A DNA stretch of 64,000 nt from Macrophomina tecta (taxonomy: Eukaryota; Ascomycota; Dothideomycetes; Botryosphaeriales; Botryosphaeriaceae), in assembly GCA_024180945.1 (NCBI GenBank), contig JAKSGN010000043.1, positions 1,674,001-1,738,000 of the forward strand, written 5' to 3'. Shown piece by piece: positions 34,631 through 46,048 of the stretch (its first letter is position 1; the number at the start of each line of letters is the position of its first letter). Under the pieces are notes generated by a model. It was not told the origin of the DNA and did not search any database. It worked only from the letters and a program-made list of their open reading frames with translations. Position numbers and translations under genes: made by a program.

Positions 34631-36154
34631 ATGCCAATTCATGACCTTGCGCTCCGCTTGGGCCGCGGCCTGCTCCCCTTCGCCGTCGCTGCCACCCTTT
34701 ACCTGTATCTGTATCCTCTATTCCACCGCTGCTACTTCCCTCACCCTCACTATGTCAACGCCACCAGTCCACTGAGCCGCCAGCAAGAAGCTCCTTTTCG
34801 CCTGCTGGCCCTGGGAGACCCGCAGATCGAGGGTGACACCTCGCTGCCAAACCCCAACGACCCCGCCTTTCCCAGTCTGCAGCACTTCCGCGCCACCGTC
34901 GCCGACCATGGCTTCGTGCAAGCTGGTCGCGCTATCGCCGCGTCCCTCCTGCACCACGATCTGCCACAACTTCTGAGAGCCTACCGCAAGCGCCTCGATC
35001 TCTTCGGCAACGACTACTACCTCGCTCACATATATCGCACCCTCCACTGGTGGTCCGCCCCCACACATGTCGCTGTCTTGGGAGATCTGTTGGGTTCCCA
35101 GTGGATTGCAGACGACGAGTTCGAGCGCCGAAGTTGGCGCTTCTGGAACAGAGTCTTCCGGAATGGCCGACGGGTAGAAGATCAGATCACCGCGGCTCCA
35201 CATCCCGAAGAGTTGAACGCCGATGCTGCCTGGAAGAGGCGCATCATCAACATTGCCGGCAATCATGACATTGGCTACGCCGGTGACATCGATGACGATC
35301 GTGTCCTTCGCTTCGAGCGCCAGTTTGGACCTGTGAACTGGGAGATATCATTTCGCCTTCCCCAAGTCCACTACTCGCCCTCCGACTCGGCCGAGCATAG
35401 TTATCCAGAACTCCGCTTGCTTGTTCTCAACAGCATGAACCTGGACGGGCCCGCTTTAAACGAAGACTTACAACACAAGACCTACGATTTTATCAACGAT
35501 GCCATCATCCGCTCGCGCCCTGTTGAAGACCGCTCCACTTTTACGCTCCTGCTCACCCATATTCCTCTACATAAGAAGGCTGGCGTTTGCGTTGATCAAC
35601 CATTCTTCGATTACTTTGATGAGTCACAAGGGGGGGGAGTGAAGGAGCAGAACCACCTCAGCAACACCTCCTCCGAGGCGATTCTCCAAGGCATCTTTGG
35701 CATGAGTGGTGATGCGTCAGCACCTGCCCGTGGTATGGGTCGAAACGGCTTGATTGTGACTGGCCACGATCATGAAGGATGTGATATCTATCACCACCGA
35801 CCACGCGAGCAAGCTTCATGGAATGCCTTACCATGGAAGGAGGCTGCGCCCTTCTTTCAGGATCCAGACCTGCCGGGTATACGAGAGGTGACTCTCCGAA
35901 GTATGATGGGTGAATTTGGTGGATACGCCGGTCTCGTTAGCGTATGGTTTGATGATGGCGCTGGGGAATGGCGCGCCGACATAGCCATGTGCAGCGCAGG
36001 CGTTCAGCACATTTGGTGGGCAGTTCATGTGGTGAACCTGATCACCTTGGGTCTTCTGCTCTCTGGTATATGCCTTCGTGGTCTATCCACGTCAAGGCGA
36101 TTCAGGTTGACCACTGAATCACCCGTTGCTAAGGGAGCAACGAAGAAGGATTAA
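34631..36154 (+). CDS. TED1: Ted1-like calcineurin-type phosphoesterase (GPI-anchor remodelling)
   Basis: An intronless frame of 507 residues starts at MPIHDLALRLG, followed by a hydrophobic membrane segment (about residues 13-31). Metallophosphoesterase motifs appear in order: GDPQIEGD near residue 61, GDLLGSQW near 150, GNHDIGY near 210, THIPLHK near 308 and GHDHEGCD near 378. A second hydrophobic segment lies near the C-terminus (about 463-483), ending in a basic, KKD-type tail suited to ER retention. Yeast Ted1 and its relative Cdc1 act on the GPI glycan, Ted1 removing ethanolamine phosphate from the second mannose in the ER before export. All expected metal ligands are present, so this is likely an active ER phosphoesterase. 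Confidence 0.9.
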   Translation: MPIHDLALRLGRGLLPFAVAATLYLYLYPLFHRCYFPHPHYVNATSPLSRQQEAPFRLLALGDPQIEGDTSLPNPNDPAFPSLQHFRATVADHGFVQAGRAIAASLLHHDLPQLLRAYRKRLDLFGNDYYLAHIYRTLHWWSAPTHVAVLGDLLGSQWIADDEFERRSWRFWNRVFRNGRRVEDQITAAPHPEELNADAAWKRRIINIAGNHDIGYAGDIDDDRVLRFERQFGPVNWEISFRLPQVHYSPSDSAEHSYPELRLLVLNSMNLDGPALNEDLQHKTYDFINDAIIRSRPVEDRSTFTLLLTHIPLHKKAGVCVDQPFFDYFDESQGGGVKEQNHLSNTSSEAILQGIFGMSGDASAPARGMGRNGLIVTGHDHEGCDIYHHRPREQASWNALPWKEAAPFFQDPDLPGIREVTLRSMMGEFGGYAGLVSVWFDDGAGEWRADIAMCSAGVQHIWWAVHVVNLITLGLLLSGICLRGLSTSRRFRLTTESPVAKGATKKD

Positions 36155-36342
36155 CCATTCTATGGTGTTCTACGACTGATGGTTCATTAAAAATCGTACA
36201 GTATTCCTGTAGACAGTTCGGCAGAGATAGAGTAATTGAATCTCAGATGCCTCATTTCAAAAGCTACTCAAGCGTATCTGAACATGGTAAATGTGCAGCT
36301 GAAGACTATACAATCGTCGAGGAGCACACCGGACGAGTCACA

Positions 36343-37700
36343 CTACAGTACCCTCCTACAACCCCGAATCCGTACGTGTGAGTAAACCTGCGTGTCGTCG
36401 TAGTAATCGTTCCAGGCAGCACATCCAGAGCCACACGCCTTAAAATCTATCACGCCTTTGATCTCACCCGGACGTCCAGGGATTGAAGCGAGAAGTCCTG
36501 CCCAACGTGAAATGGGATATGGCAATGCATCACCCATGCGCCTGGATTGTCGGCCGTGGAGGCGAGAAAGAGGTAACCGCCTGCGTGGAGCATTGCGGTG
36601 CGCCGCCGTGGGCGTCGTAGAATCGCAGACTATCAAATGTTGCCGTCTCAAAGGCCCGTTCCGGCACCAAGTATATAGAAGTCCAGGAAGAAATTTGAAG
36701 TCAGCATACGTTCTCCATGTGTCCTTGGGAATACTCAAATGACCGTGAAGGTGGATAGGGTGCGCAAGGTTGACAAGCGACTCTTGGACGGTCTGCAAAA
36801 CGAAGTAGTACCGCTGGTCCGCATTATCCAGCTGCACAAGATTAATATCGTTGGGGAAGCTCCAATAAATGCCCATGGCGGAGCCGTTAATGTCCCAGTG
36901 GATCAGAGGATCGTTCTACTGAGCCGACGTACTCGCTCATTTCCAGAACTTGTAACGCTTCCGTAAAACGATCAGAGGGCACTGTGCTTGCAACTGTCGA
37001 AGTGACGGCCATGCCGGCGCATCCATTTGGTACCTCGTCATGACGGGTGCTAGTCGGCTCCAAACGGGCGTCTGCCATGTTATACCCAAGTATGGCCTTC
37101 ATGTTTCAAGCGTTTCCATTGAGAGAGCAGGCACCGTCTAGATCAGAACGGATCCAGTACCTGTCTACTTCTTGGCCTGCTTTGATGGTGACATCGTATC
37201 TCTGGCCTAAACCCTGGGTGAGTACAGGACGTAAGCCCATTCCACAGCGGGTCCCTCACCAACGCCAAGAGATATGAAAGAAGTTGTGAAGGGAACAAGC
37301 GGCACGACGTCGCTGGCTATGACTGTAAGATTATGCTTTTCCCCTAAGAAGTGATAATGGTCGTTACTTCCCGTGTTGATTACGCACAGTCGGTACCTCT
37401 GGCCCTTCTCCACATGGATCTGGTTGTGCACTCCGGGTGTCCCTTTAGGATGCTTCATCGTGCCATTAATAGGATCGTTGTCTGCCTTTGGAGACCCGGT
37501 TGTGGAGTATTTCGCGGTATCAGTGAGTTCGAGTGACGGCGTGTAATACAAGCCAGAGAGGAGGTACACTTGATATTGTAGGTCTTGGTTCGACCGGGAG
37601 CAATAGGGCACTCGGGGATGCCATTTTGTGGGCCCGGGATATTGGCCATTGAAGAGACTGCTCAGGCGCTCCATTCCATCGTGCGCAGGTTACTCTTTAT
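36343..37700 (-). pseudogene. Remnant multicopper oxidase (laccase-like)
   Basis: Reading downwards, cupredoxin blocks appear in different frames: CPIAPGRTKTY near 37600, HVEKGQRYRLCVINTGSNDH near 37380, HNLTVIASDVVPLVPFTT near 37310, LGQRYDVTIKAGQEVDRYWI near 37190, the copper-ligand motif HPIHLHGH near 36766-36737, and HCHIPFHVGQ near 36530-36499. The HPIHLHGH and HCHIPFH motifs are in different registers. The frame changes near 37240, a TGA follows the NGNA segment near 37110, and further breaks separate domains 2 and 3. The N-terminal type-3 copper motif (HWHG) is not recognisable. Laccases oxidise phenols outside the cell using four coppers; this copy cannot. Ends are approximate. Confidence 0.78.
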
Positions 37701-40093
37701 CTCCAAGTCGTTATGAAGCAATCTTCAGCATCCATGTAGCGCAACTGCGGTAGGTTCGAGTGTACCGTAATTGTTTTGCCACTGGTGGGAAAAAGCGTGT
37801 CGAAATCAAGAAGAATGTCAAAAGTGTCAAGCCAGCGATTGCATACATATTCGGAGAAGAGAGATTCCATTTTCGGATTGGAATATTCACGCCTTCGAGC
37901 ACGCCACCGAGCCGGCCCAGTGAGTTTGGCTGCACTGAGCCACCATGAAAGAGATTTGTGATGCTGATTACACAGGCCAATTGTACGCTAATTTTGATGC
38001 TGAATCGGGCTCTTCAGTTGTGACGTATATGTACCATGCAGATACGGTTGGTGTATAATATACCAGAAGGCATATACTCAGGTAGAAAACAGACCGCATT
38101 GCTTCTGCCGCAGAGGCCTTTGAACGATGGAAATTAGGACGCAAAAGAACTTTTCGAGGAGAAATCCGGAGAATGGAAGAACATTTGGAAAGCAAAAGAC
38201 ATATGGAAGATAGTAATACGGCTTGAACTATCTCCATGGGATCAAGAGGCCGACCGGGCCTTCTCCATCCTGATTTTGAGGCCGTAGCTTGTAAGAGATT
38301 AATCCACATAGGCAGTGAAGCAAACTACAGCAGGTAAGCCTGGATTTATGTGCCTGTCAGGCGCTCGAAATGGACATGATTCAGAGCGTTGAGCAAGATT
38401 TAGAGACAGGGGCGCATAGAATAGAGCGGGGCTACAGGGTGGCTTAGCAGTTTGTGAAGAAGGATGTATTTTTGGAATAATTGCAGGTGCCAGTGGTTGA
38501 GGGCTTAACTGCAGCAGCGCTTGAAGGACGCTGTGAATGAGGGAAACCAAAGCTTTGATGGCTTGCCGTCTCTTGTTGCGATCGGCAGTAGCAGAGGTGT
38601 ATTAAATGATCACCAAAGAGCGGTTTTTTGGGCAGAAGGGCGAAGGTACGGCGACGATTACGACGTCCGGCTGGTCGACAGCCTCGTCGTGGTTGTGTTA
38701 CCGGGTTCTGTAGCAGTATAGCTGCATTATTTGCTGCTGAAATCTTTTTTTGTGGAATATCTCTTTTAGGAAGACGATGGCGAGACCAGTCAAACTGACA
38801 TGTTAAGAATATCGAGCATGAGACTCAGAAAAACCGTCTCGGTAATGATGGTCAAACGCGTTGACAGTTTTGAAACTGTTGAGGTCAAATATTTCGGAGC
38901 GTTTGAAGTGGACAGCGAAGCGCGGTAAAACGTCGCGGTCTGGTTCAAAGACGATGTTGCGACTATGCTTAACTCTTAACATTAAACTCTGTCCGGCAGC
39001 CAGGGTCACGGAAACTGTAAAGAAAAAGACCTTTTTGAAGGGTATGATTGCACCGGAACGTGCCTGCGCAATAGTGGGCGGGGCTATTGGTTGCAACTGC
39101 CGGACTGAACGTCTGAATGCAGGCCGGCTTGAGCAAGCAACAAACGGGGGAGGTCCCATGGCCTTGAAAATAGTCACAGAAAGGGAGTACAATCGAGGCA
39201 TTCTGCGAACGGAGGAGCAAGAAAACCTTGTTACTGATGCATTCAGAAGGCGTTTCTCTCGACGCATGCATTTCTCGAGCAGCTATACAGTAGTTACCCT
39301 ACCTGGTTATCCTAGACAAAGTTCGTACGCTCGCCGGCCGCATCACTTGCATTTTCGTGCAAAAGCGTCGTTCCAAGCTACCGGTATCCTTGTCAGAAAT
39401 ATCGAGGCCGTCCTGATTTGATTGGTTGCAGGTTTCGAAGCATTGCTTCGTATGTTGCGGAACTGTCTTCGCCAATAGGCTTGTTTGCCAGATCTCCCGC
39501 GTTTCGGTAATGCTCTTTCTCCAAAGCATTTTCAGTTACAGGCTCGTGGGTCAGCGATTGAGCGCTCAAGAGCACATGTTCTTGGAGGTGCCTTCTATTT
39601 GGATCTCTTTCCATATCCCACAAATTGTTCTCAGCCTTACTATTTATCCGGATTTGTATGTATCTCCTGCAGTTCATGAGATTGCTCTCTTTGCAAAGGA
39701 CCAGCCCCAAAAGCGCTCGGGTTTTGAAGCACGTGATTGGACGTAAGACTTTAGGTCGGATTCTCTGCCATATATAGTCTATCCTTGCAGTGGCCTGCCT
39801 TGGCAATTTTAGGAAGGGGTCTTTGAAAAGGCAAATTGGACGATCCGGCGTCTTCACAGTGAACATCAACAGGTCTTGCCGGCAGCCCGCTTCGTACTTC
39901 TGTCACGTATCTATTGCAGATCGGAGGCGGTCTCGAGTCTGGACTCGAGATCCACATTGTATGCGCAGCAAACCACCAGTGATTAAATTAGAGTGAATTC
40001 AATTACACTGTGGCCTGAGACTGCTCTACAATATGCTATACAACCATCGTCGTCGGCGTTCCAATCAATTAACGCCGTCTCTCCGCCGCGCCA
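37701..40093. other. Intergenic, no gene recognised
   Basis: About 2.4 kb upstream of the laccase remnant. Several medium open frames (for example 38861-39421 plus and 39393-39869 minus) have no family pattern or plausible splice partners. The stretch next to the laccase may hold its decayed N-terminus. Confidence 0.45.
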
Positions 40094-40377
40094 TCACGAG
40101 CGGGGACTCCGTTCACATTCATAAGAGGGGGCCCCGTGTGTGTCGTCGGTGTTGGCTTCGTTGGTGAGTCTCTCTTGCGCGAATTCGGCCACGTCGGCCC
40201 CGTCTGGGTTGAGTTTCCTCTCCAGTTTCTGGCGCTAGATTGGCTCACCCGGTGTTGCTCTGGGGTATTTGGGCAACTTGCCTTTTGATAATTCGCGAAT
40301 TCGCCAAGGTTAAGGCCGGGAGAGGAGGCTCCATTTGGCAAGTCGAGCATCAAACCTCCACGATTGATGGTATCCAT
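40094..40377 (-). CDS. Candidate 76-residue protein with a GC-AG intron
   Basis: Exon 1, 40377-40282, encodes 32 residues (MDTINRGGLMLDLPNGASSP onward to NYQK). The next bases are GCAAGT, the classical donor of GC-AG introns after AAG. A CAG acceptor ends the intron at 40229 (40281-40229, 53 bases). Exon 2 (40228-40094) continues in phase as KLERKLNPDGADVAEFAQER and ends after SPRS at a TGA. The total is 76 residues, acidic and probably helical in the middle. Without splicing the frame runs on for 102 codons with less protein-like sequence. I do not recognise the family. It may be an independent small protein or a chance frame, and confidence is moderate because only size and splice logic support it. 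Confidence 0.42.
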
Positions 40378-41291
40378 GCACGGGTTTCAGGACCATTCGA
40401 CAGCTGGAAAAGCGTTAATAGGGTCAAGGCGAATGGAGAAAAGAAGCAAATTTGGTATGACCTTTGAGCCAGGCAAAGACGGTAGATTAAGAGAGTTATC
40501 TAGAATTCAGCGTGGCTGGGAGATGGATAGAAAGGAAAATAAAAAATACAACATACACGCTAACGAGCTCCGAGGATATTCTTCACATATCTCGACCAAA
40601 ACAGCAGACCAAGCCATAAAGCCGCAGGGGAAGCGAAAGAGAGCGCATCCAAGGCGAATGCCTCAAAAGCAGCGGCGCAACCCATTGGGGATGCTCAGGA
40701 ATGCCGTGGCGCCGTCAGTGGCCAAGGCGGGCAGGATGGCGGCGCAAAAGCCAGTGTCGGCGGGGGCCCAGCGGTGGTGCATATCCACCCGGAGCGAGCG
40801 CAGCGAGGGCCGACATACAGCGAAGTGGATGCGCTGTACCAGAATGGCAGATGTTGAGGGGGAGGTGGCGCTGTGGGGCGGGTATCAGAGACAGCAGGCG
40901 AGCTGTTTAGCGCCTCGGGCACAACGTCGGGTAAATTCGCTGAAACCCAAGCATCGCCTGCACAGGGGCTGATACTTCTATAGTTTCGAGGGCCTATAAT
41001 ATTTCGTTTTGTTTCTCCCTGAGATCTGCGGCGCTTCTCTCTGGTGTGGCTTCTCCTTCAATTGCGGCCAAAGCTCGGCCCTCCGCTTTGGCCGCCGCTG
41101 TGTCTATCTCACCTTTCTGTCTTCGTCCTGCTGTCGTTGACCGGTCACGCGTGCTACGTCTTGTCCTGTGCGCTCAACCTTGGGTCGCCAGTTTGCTCCA
41201 TTTGTACGCTTCCGAATGTGTATGTACGCGGTAGTCCCTTCCGCAGAAAAAAGTGTACAGAGAAAGGTCCGAAGCTCACGGTAAAAGTTGC
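40378..41291. other. Intergenic
   Basis: About 900 bases between the candidate micro-gene start and the 3' end of the arabinanase gene. Overlapping open frames near 40,700-40,970 on both strands look like chance in GC-rich sequence. Confidence 0.45.
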
Positions 41292-42522
41292 TCAAACTAC
41301 CGGCCAACCACTCGAGAAGCTGATCTTGTTCCAGCCGAACTGCTTCTGGCCATCCGCGTAGCCGATTATGGTATCAACTGTGTGACTGTCAGCCCACGTA
41401 TCCGTCTGCTTTTCAGGGGTTGAGACATACCGTAATGATAATAGAGTATCGGTCCGTACGTGGGATCGTCGTAAACACCTTGTCCACCGGGGCCGGCAGG
41501 GTTGTGAGTTTCTTTGCTTGCGTTGCTTTCGGTTGAGCAGACTTACCGTAAATGTTGCCGTGCGATTCCAAAACGACAGTTCCACCACCGTTCGTGCAAG
41601 AAACACCACTCTTGTCCACGAATCCACCAGTGGCAGATGAGGAGCGGCAGACCATGATCTTGTATTCCTTTCCAGACGCCGGCTTGCTGGTATCATAGCC
41701 ACAGCACTGACCTTTGGAGTAGAAGAGGTAGTAGTAGCTTCCGTACTTGAAAATGTATGCTCCTTCCTCGGCAGTTGTGACCGGGTCATAAGCCACTTGC
41801 TTCGCCGTAGATCCACTCGCAACTGCAGTAGGAGTGCCCTTCATCTGGACCTGGTACAGATCTTTCCAGAAACTGCCAAAGGTCAAAAGGTAAGTGCCGT
41901 CGGCGTCGATCAATGCCGGGTCTGGATCCCATGTTAGTCTCCGCATCTGAGACATAAGGGAACGCGCGGGTGCGACCAATTGCGTTATATGCCTTGGATG
42001 AATCAGACTTGATGCCCGTGCTTCCAACATCGGTCCAACTTCCCACATCCATCGTTGAAGAACGCGCAAGTCCGATCGCCGAGTTTTGAGATCCGAATGT
42101 GCTGACCGAGTAGTAGAGGTAATAGAGACTTCCGACCTGGTGAACGCTTGGTGCCTGTAGGGTTGAGTTCAGTAATGCACGCTTCCAATGAGGAAGCATC
42201 AGTTACCCAGAGATCACCATTGCCAGCGAGGTCAATACTGGAGCCAGAGGGAAGAGCAGCTCCTTTGTATGTCCAGGGTCCAGTGATATCCGGTGCAGTG
42301 TGCACGGCAATCTTTCCGCCTGTTCACCGCGTCAACCATTGTCTTGCTGAGGATTCAAGGCCTGTATCTACCAGTCGAAAAGCGGAAATAAGTGCCATCA
42401 GAACGACGGATTATGGAGGGATCGTGGGCGTTGGTGCATGTCCCGGAACAAGCGCCCGGGTTGGCATACCCATACACCAGGGAAGAGAGGAGGGCGGTAA
42501 CAAGGACCTTAGAGCTCAACAT
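41292..42522 (-). CDS. Endo-1,5-alpha-L-arabinanase, GH43
   Basis: Exons read downwards: 42522-42372, 42319-42207, 42154-41977, 41921-41547, an exon ending at 41431, and 41377-41292; about 316-327 residues. A signal peptide ([18 protein letters not shown]) opens the protein. GH43 five-bladed propeller residues are visible: catalytic-base Asp in AHDPSIIRR, the pKa-modulating Asp in [11 protein letters not shown] and the general-acid Glu in [12 protein letters not shown]; then [23 protein letters not shown] and the C-terminal [12 protein letters not shown] plus SSGWPVV. Introns of 50-55 bases have GT..AG ends except the fourth, whose expected acceptor reads CG (see findings). AG acceptors at 41512 (35-base intron) or 41479 (68 bases) also keep frame. 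The enzyme cleaves pectin side-chain arabinan outside the cell, a plant-biomass function. Confidence 0.9.
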
Positions 42523-44521
42523 GGATAACGATGACGATTCCTAAGGTTTTCGGGAGGTGAAGGTTAGATCCAGGAAACAAACCTTGAGGGAGCTCTAATA
42601 TATCAACGAATCCGACGTGGAACCCAAGAGGAACGTGCAGGCGCCATCTACGCCAGATGGTGGCGCTATTTCAGTAAGCACAGTAGTGGCATTCATCCTC
42701 TCACTTTAGTTCCTCCGACGGGCAGTAGCCCAGTGGAGAGCGCGTGTCGAAACAGTATCGCTTGCGGGAAGGCCCCAGTGAGCTCCGATACGAGCCCGGG
42801 ACGGGCCCGTGGCAGGAGCCATGTCCGTTTCGCGGCTTCGCAAGGAAGCCCGGAACATCATGCACTTGGTGGAACATGTTTGACTATGCCGTTCCTGAGC
42901 TCTCTGAAAATGGCTGATTGGAGGAATTTCACGTCATACGACACTTTGGACCGGTAGTTGCACCCGACGGTTGCCTCGGCCCGTTCAAAGTACCTGCTGT
43001 GTTGTGTCGTCGGACATCAAGGATTTGAGTCGCCGTCTTACAGCCCACCCGGTGGGCGTGAAACACCCCTTCAATAACGGCTTCTGCCAAGTATGTGATG
43101 TGAGAATATTTCGCCGGTCATTGCAAAGGCGCATTTGCTTTCCGAGACGCTGTCAAAATGAGGTGGATGCTGTAACCCGACAGCGCTGCGAAATGCTTTA
43201 GGGTTTGTGGTTTTCCGGTGGCATAGCAGTGCGAGGTGTCTGAAAGGGGACCGTGTGCATGCGGCTGGTGGTACCTGTGGGAATGCGGGGAAGCTTGGTA
43301 ACCCGGAAATGTGTCTAGGATTAAGGTTAAATTGTCGCTAAGCAAAGAGAAAAGGAAAGCGATTCCGTACTGCGCGTAGTTTTGAAGCGAAAGCGGCTAA
43401 CGTGCTTTGACAGGCTCACTTAATACACTGCTCCTCTGACACGCGAGTTGCAAGTTATCGCTAGGATCTGGCTGACGCCAAATTGGGGCCGAATGCCGGT
43501 CAAGAAGTGCCCACGCGTTCAAGCAATGAGACAGGCAGAATCTTAAAAAGTCTATGCTTCAGCGCCAGCAGCCCGCTAATTTCGTAACCGTATTATATCC
43601 TCGTGTTTTCTTCTCGTAAGCAACACCTTAGGTTTGGTGGGAAATCTCCGGTGACATCCGCGAAGGTTCTCGTGTACTTCGTATGCCCACGCGTCCGGCT
43701 GAATGTCTTGAAGATCATATGGTCTGTAGGTAAAAGCCGGTTGTATTTTCGGAAGTTCACCTTGTTCGGTCACGAGAGCCGACGCCCATCGAAGTGTTTG
43801 TGGATTGCGAAGCATCCATCACTTATCCAGGCATTTTCAAAGTCCTGGAAGGCGGCAGGTTCCACCAATGGGGTTTGGTTGAGAGACCTGCTCAGATCCC
43901 GCGGTTGCTCATGTCGTTCGACCCTCATGATTGAGCATATCCCAGTTGACAGAGTCAATTCCCATGAAGTTCTCGCGTGCGGTCAGATTCAGATAAAAGG
44001 ACCGCTATATGGCTTGCTAGACCAGTACGATCCGGGCGTCCAAGAGCGTTGGCAGGGGATTACTCTCTTCATCTTTCCACGAGGTACGCATAACTTAGAA
44101 CACGGCAGCCACATCAGAGGCTCTTCTGTTTTTTCCTTAATCAGTACTATACTACAATTGGCCGTTGTGTAGTTCTTAACTGCTTTAATGTTGAGCAAGT
44201 CACTAACGATCAAGCTCTTGTCAACGACGATTTAAAGGGCGTAGCAATTCGCTCAAAGAGAAGACCCAGACGTGAGACCTGAGCCAACCAAGTGCAGAAT
44301 GACGGGCGAAAAGCCAAATAACGAGAGTTTTTATTCAAGACAGGGTGGTGAAGGTAACATTTCGAGAGAAGAAGATAGGAACTAACCAACCGACAGCCTT
44401 GCTGCGGAACTGGTCGAACACTTCGAAAGCAAATACTCCGGCTAATGCAACTCGAAACAAGACCAAAATGCCTGGCAGTCTAAACTGCCTTCTTTGGGTA
44501 TCAACGTCGTCAACCAGCGCC
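42523..44521. other. Intergenic, 2 kb
   Basis: This contains the arabinanase promoter and the 3' flank of NBP2. Frames at 43570-44215 on either strand (for example one with FENAWISDGCFAIHKHFDG on the minus strand) look weakly protein-like but are broken, and I cannot assign them. They may be a relic. Confidence 0.45.
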
Positions 44522-46048
44522 TCAGGTGCTCCTAGCAATCCGGGCCTCCTCATGCTCACGCCTCTCCCTGTTGCCTTCTTTTTCTTCTGAATTTTCCTTC
44601 CTGGGGCTGTTCAGGTGGCTCGAAGCCTTGCTTCCCCTTCTTGGAAATGTTCCATCTCCAACCGGTGTATTTGCCTGGCTGCCCAGAAGATGTTGTGGAT
44701 ATTTTTCTAAATCTTTGGAGCTTGTTGAGAATGTGCTCACAACTGGCGTGTAGTATTCGGAAGTTCCACTCTGGCCGCTGGCATCACGGCGGTGATGTTG
44801 GTTTTGTGTTGGAGTCAGGGCCTCACCCGCTTGGTTTGCGGGGTTGCTGTTGTTCGTCTCGGCGTCGCTGGTTTCGGGCACAACGTTATTGGTTTCTTCA
44901 AATTGTGCCTCGTTCATCAAACCATTCCAGCCGCCCTCAATGTCGCGCAGCAACCGCACATACTCCTCCGGTACAAGACCGGATTCTCCAGTACGCGGAT
45001 CCTGCGCAACAAGCCAACCTTGTCCGTGCCGATAGCTGACCAGAATAATTTGACCTTCGGTGAGGGGTAGTTCGTTGTCGTTTTCGCGTTCGAAATCGAA
45101 CAGTGCGACGGCCTTGCCGTGCATTTCTTCATCTGGAGAGGCTATGGTGAATTGATAATCCCGCGAAAATCGACTTTCATCAGCATAGCCACCTTGAGAT
45201 GATGTTTCGGACATGTCATCCTCTGATGCATACACCAATCCATCCTGATCCATATAACTCCGACGAGGTAGGTGGCCACGGCCATGCATGGATGATGGGA
45301 CCGAAAGAGAGGCCATATGACTGCCATCATTGCCAGCTGGGTAGGTTATGTATTCACCACCCGAACCATTTGCCGTTTCGTCAAAGTCGCTGACATAGTA
45401 ATTCTGACTGCCATCACCGTTTGTCGAATGGTAAGAACCTCCTCGCACTGCTGCCCGCTCCGAACTGCGACCTCGGTCACTGTCGAACCCAACAACATTG
45501 GACTTGTGCTTCCTGTGGCGGGCACTTGTAACTACCGGACTGTGGAGGTCTTCGTCTTCGCTCCATGGCGGGCCGTCTCCAAAACTTGTAGAAGGAAGTT
45601 GTTCGCCTCTCGGCTCCCACGACGATGACGTCCAGCCACCGCGTGTGCCATCCCAAGACAGTGGCGGATCCGAGACACGTCTACCGTACGATTCACTTAT
45701 AGGAGTAGACGTCTCAGATCGCTGCTCTGGAAGAGGGCCGTAGAAGAGTGGACTGAATGGCGGATATGCGAAGTCGCGGACGAGGGTATAGCTGAGACTC
45801 GAATGGAACACCGGGTAGGCAGTGGACTGTGGGCGCGAGCGGTGGGCAGCGGAGGTCTGCGACATGGTCGACAGGCGATTTTTGGCGTAGGAAGTTGGCC
45901 GCGAGCTGGAAGCATTGGGCGGCTTCGACGGTGGGGAGGTTACCAATGGCGGCAGAGCATTGGCAGGCTGCGAAGTCTGTGGGGATTGCGGCGCTAGTTC
46001 CTGCGAGGCCGAGTCCCGGGACTTTTGAGGGGAGACAACCGCAGCCAT
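44522..46048 (-). CDS. NBP2: Nbp2-like SH3-domain adaptor
   Basis: A single frame of 508 residues. The ATG at 46048 (MAAVVSPQKS) is chosen because the frame further upstream opens only with GTG. The N-terminal 300 residues are Ser/Pro/Gly-rich and disordered. An SH3 domain follows at about residues 310-366 (KAVALFDFERENDNELPLTE, then SYRHGQGWLVAQDP and GLVPEEYVRLL), very close to the Nbp2/Skb5 SH3. The C-terminal part contains Asn/Gln stretches and an acidic-basic tail. In yeast, Nbp2 binds Nap1 and brings the phosphatase Ptc1 to the HOG and cell-wall MAP kinase modules, so a role in down-regulating stress kinases is expected. It is divergent to SSU72 across about 1.25 kb of GC-rich DNA. Confidence 0.88.
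   Translation of the reverse strand: MAAVVSPQKSRDSASQELAPQSPQTSQPANALPPLVTSPPSKPPNASSSRPTSYAKNRLSTMSQTSAAHRSRPQSTAYPVFHSSLSYTLVRDFAYPPFSPLFYGPLPEQRSETSTPISESYGRRVSDPPLSWDGTRGGWTSSSWEPRGEQLPSTSFGDGPPWSEDEDLHSPVVTSARHRKHKSNVVGFDSDRGRSSERAAVRGGSYHSTNGDGSQNYYVSDFDETANGSGGEYITYPAGNDGSHMASLSVPSSMHGRGHLPRRSYMDQDGLVYASEDDMSETSSQGGYADESRFSRDYQFTIASPDEEMHGKAVALFDFERENDNELPLTEGQIILVSYRHGQGWLVAQDPRTGESGLVPEEYVRLLRDIEGGWNGLMNEAQFEETNNVVPETSDAETNNSNPANQAGEALTPTQNQHHRRDASGQSGTSEYYTPVVSTFSTSSKDLEKYPQHLLGSQANTPVGDGTFPRRGSKASSHLNSPRKENSEEKEGNRERREHEEARIARST

Noticed and set aside
42722..42830. tRNA-like stretch (TAGCCCAGTGGAGAGCGC resembles a D-arm)
   Set aside because: No matching acceptor stem and no GTTCRA T-loop at the right distance.
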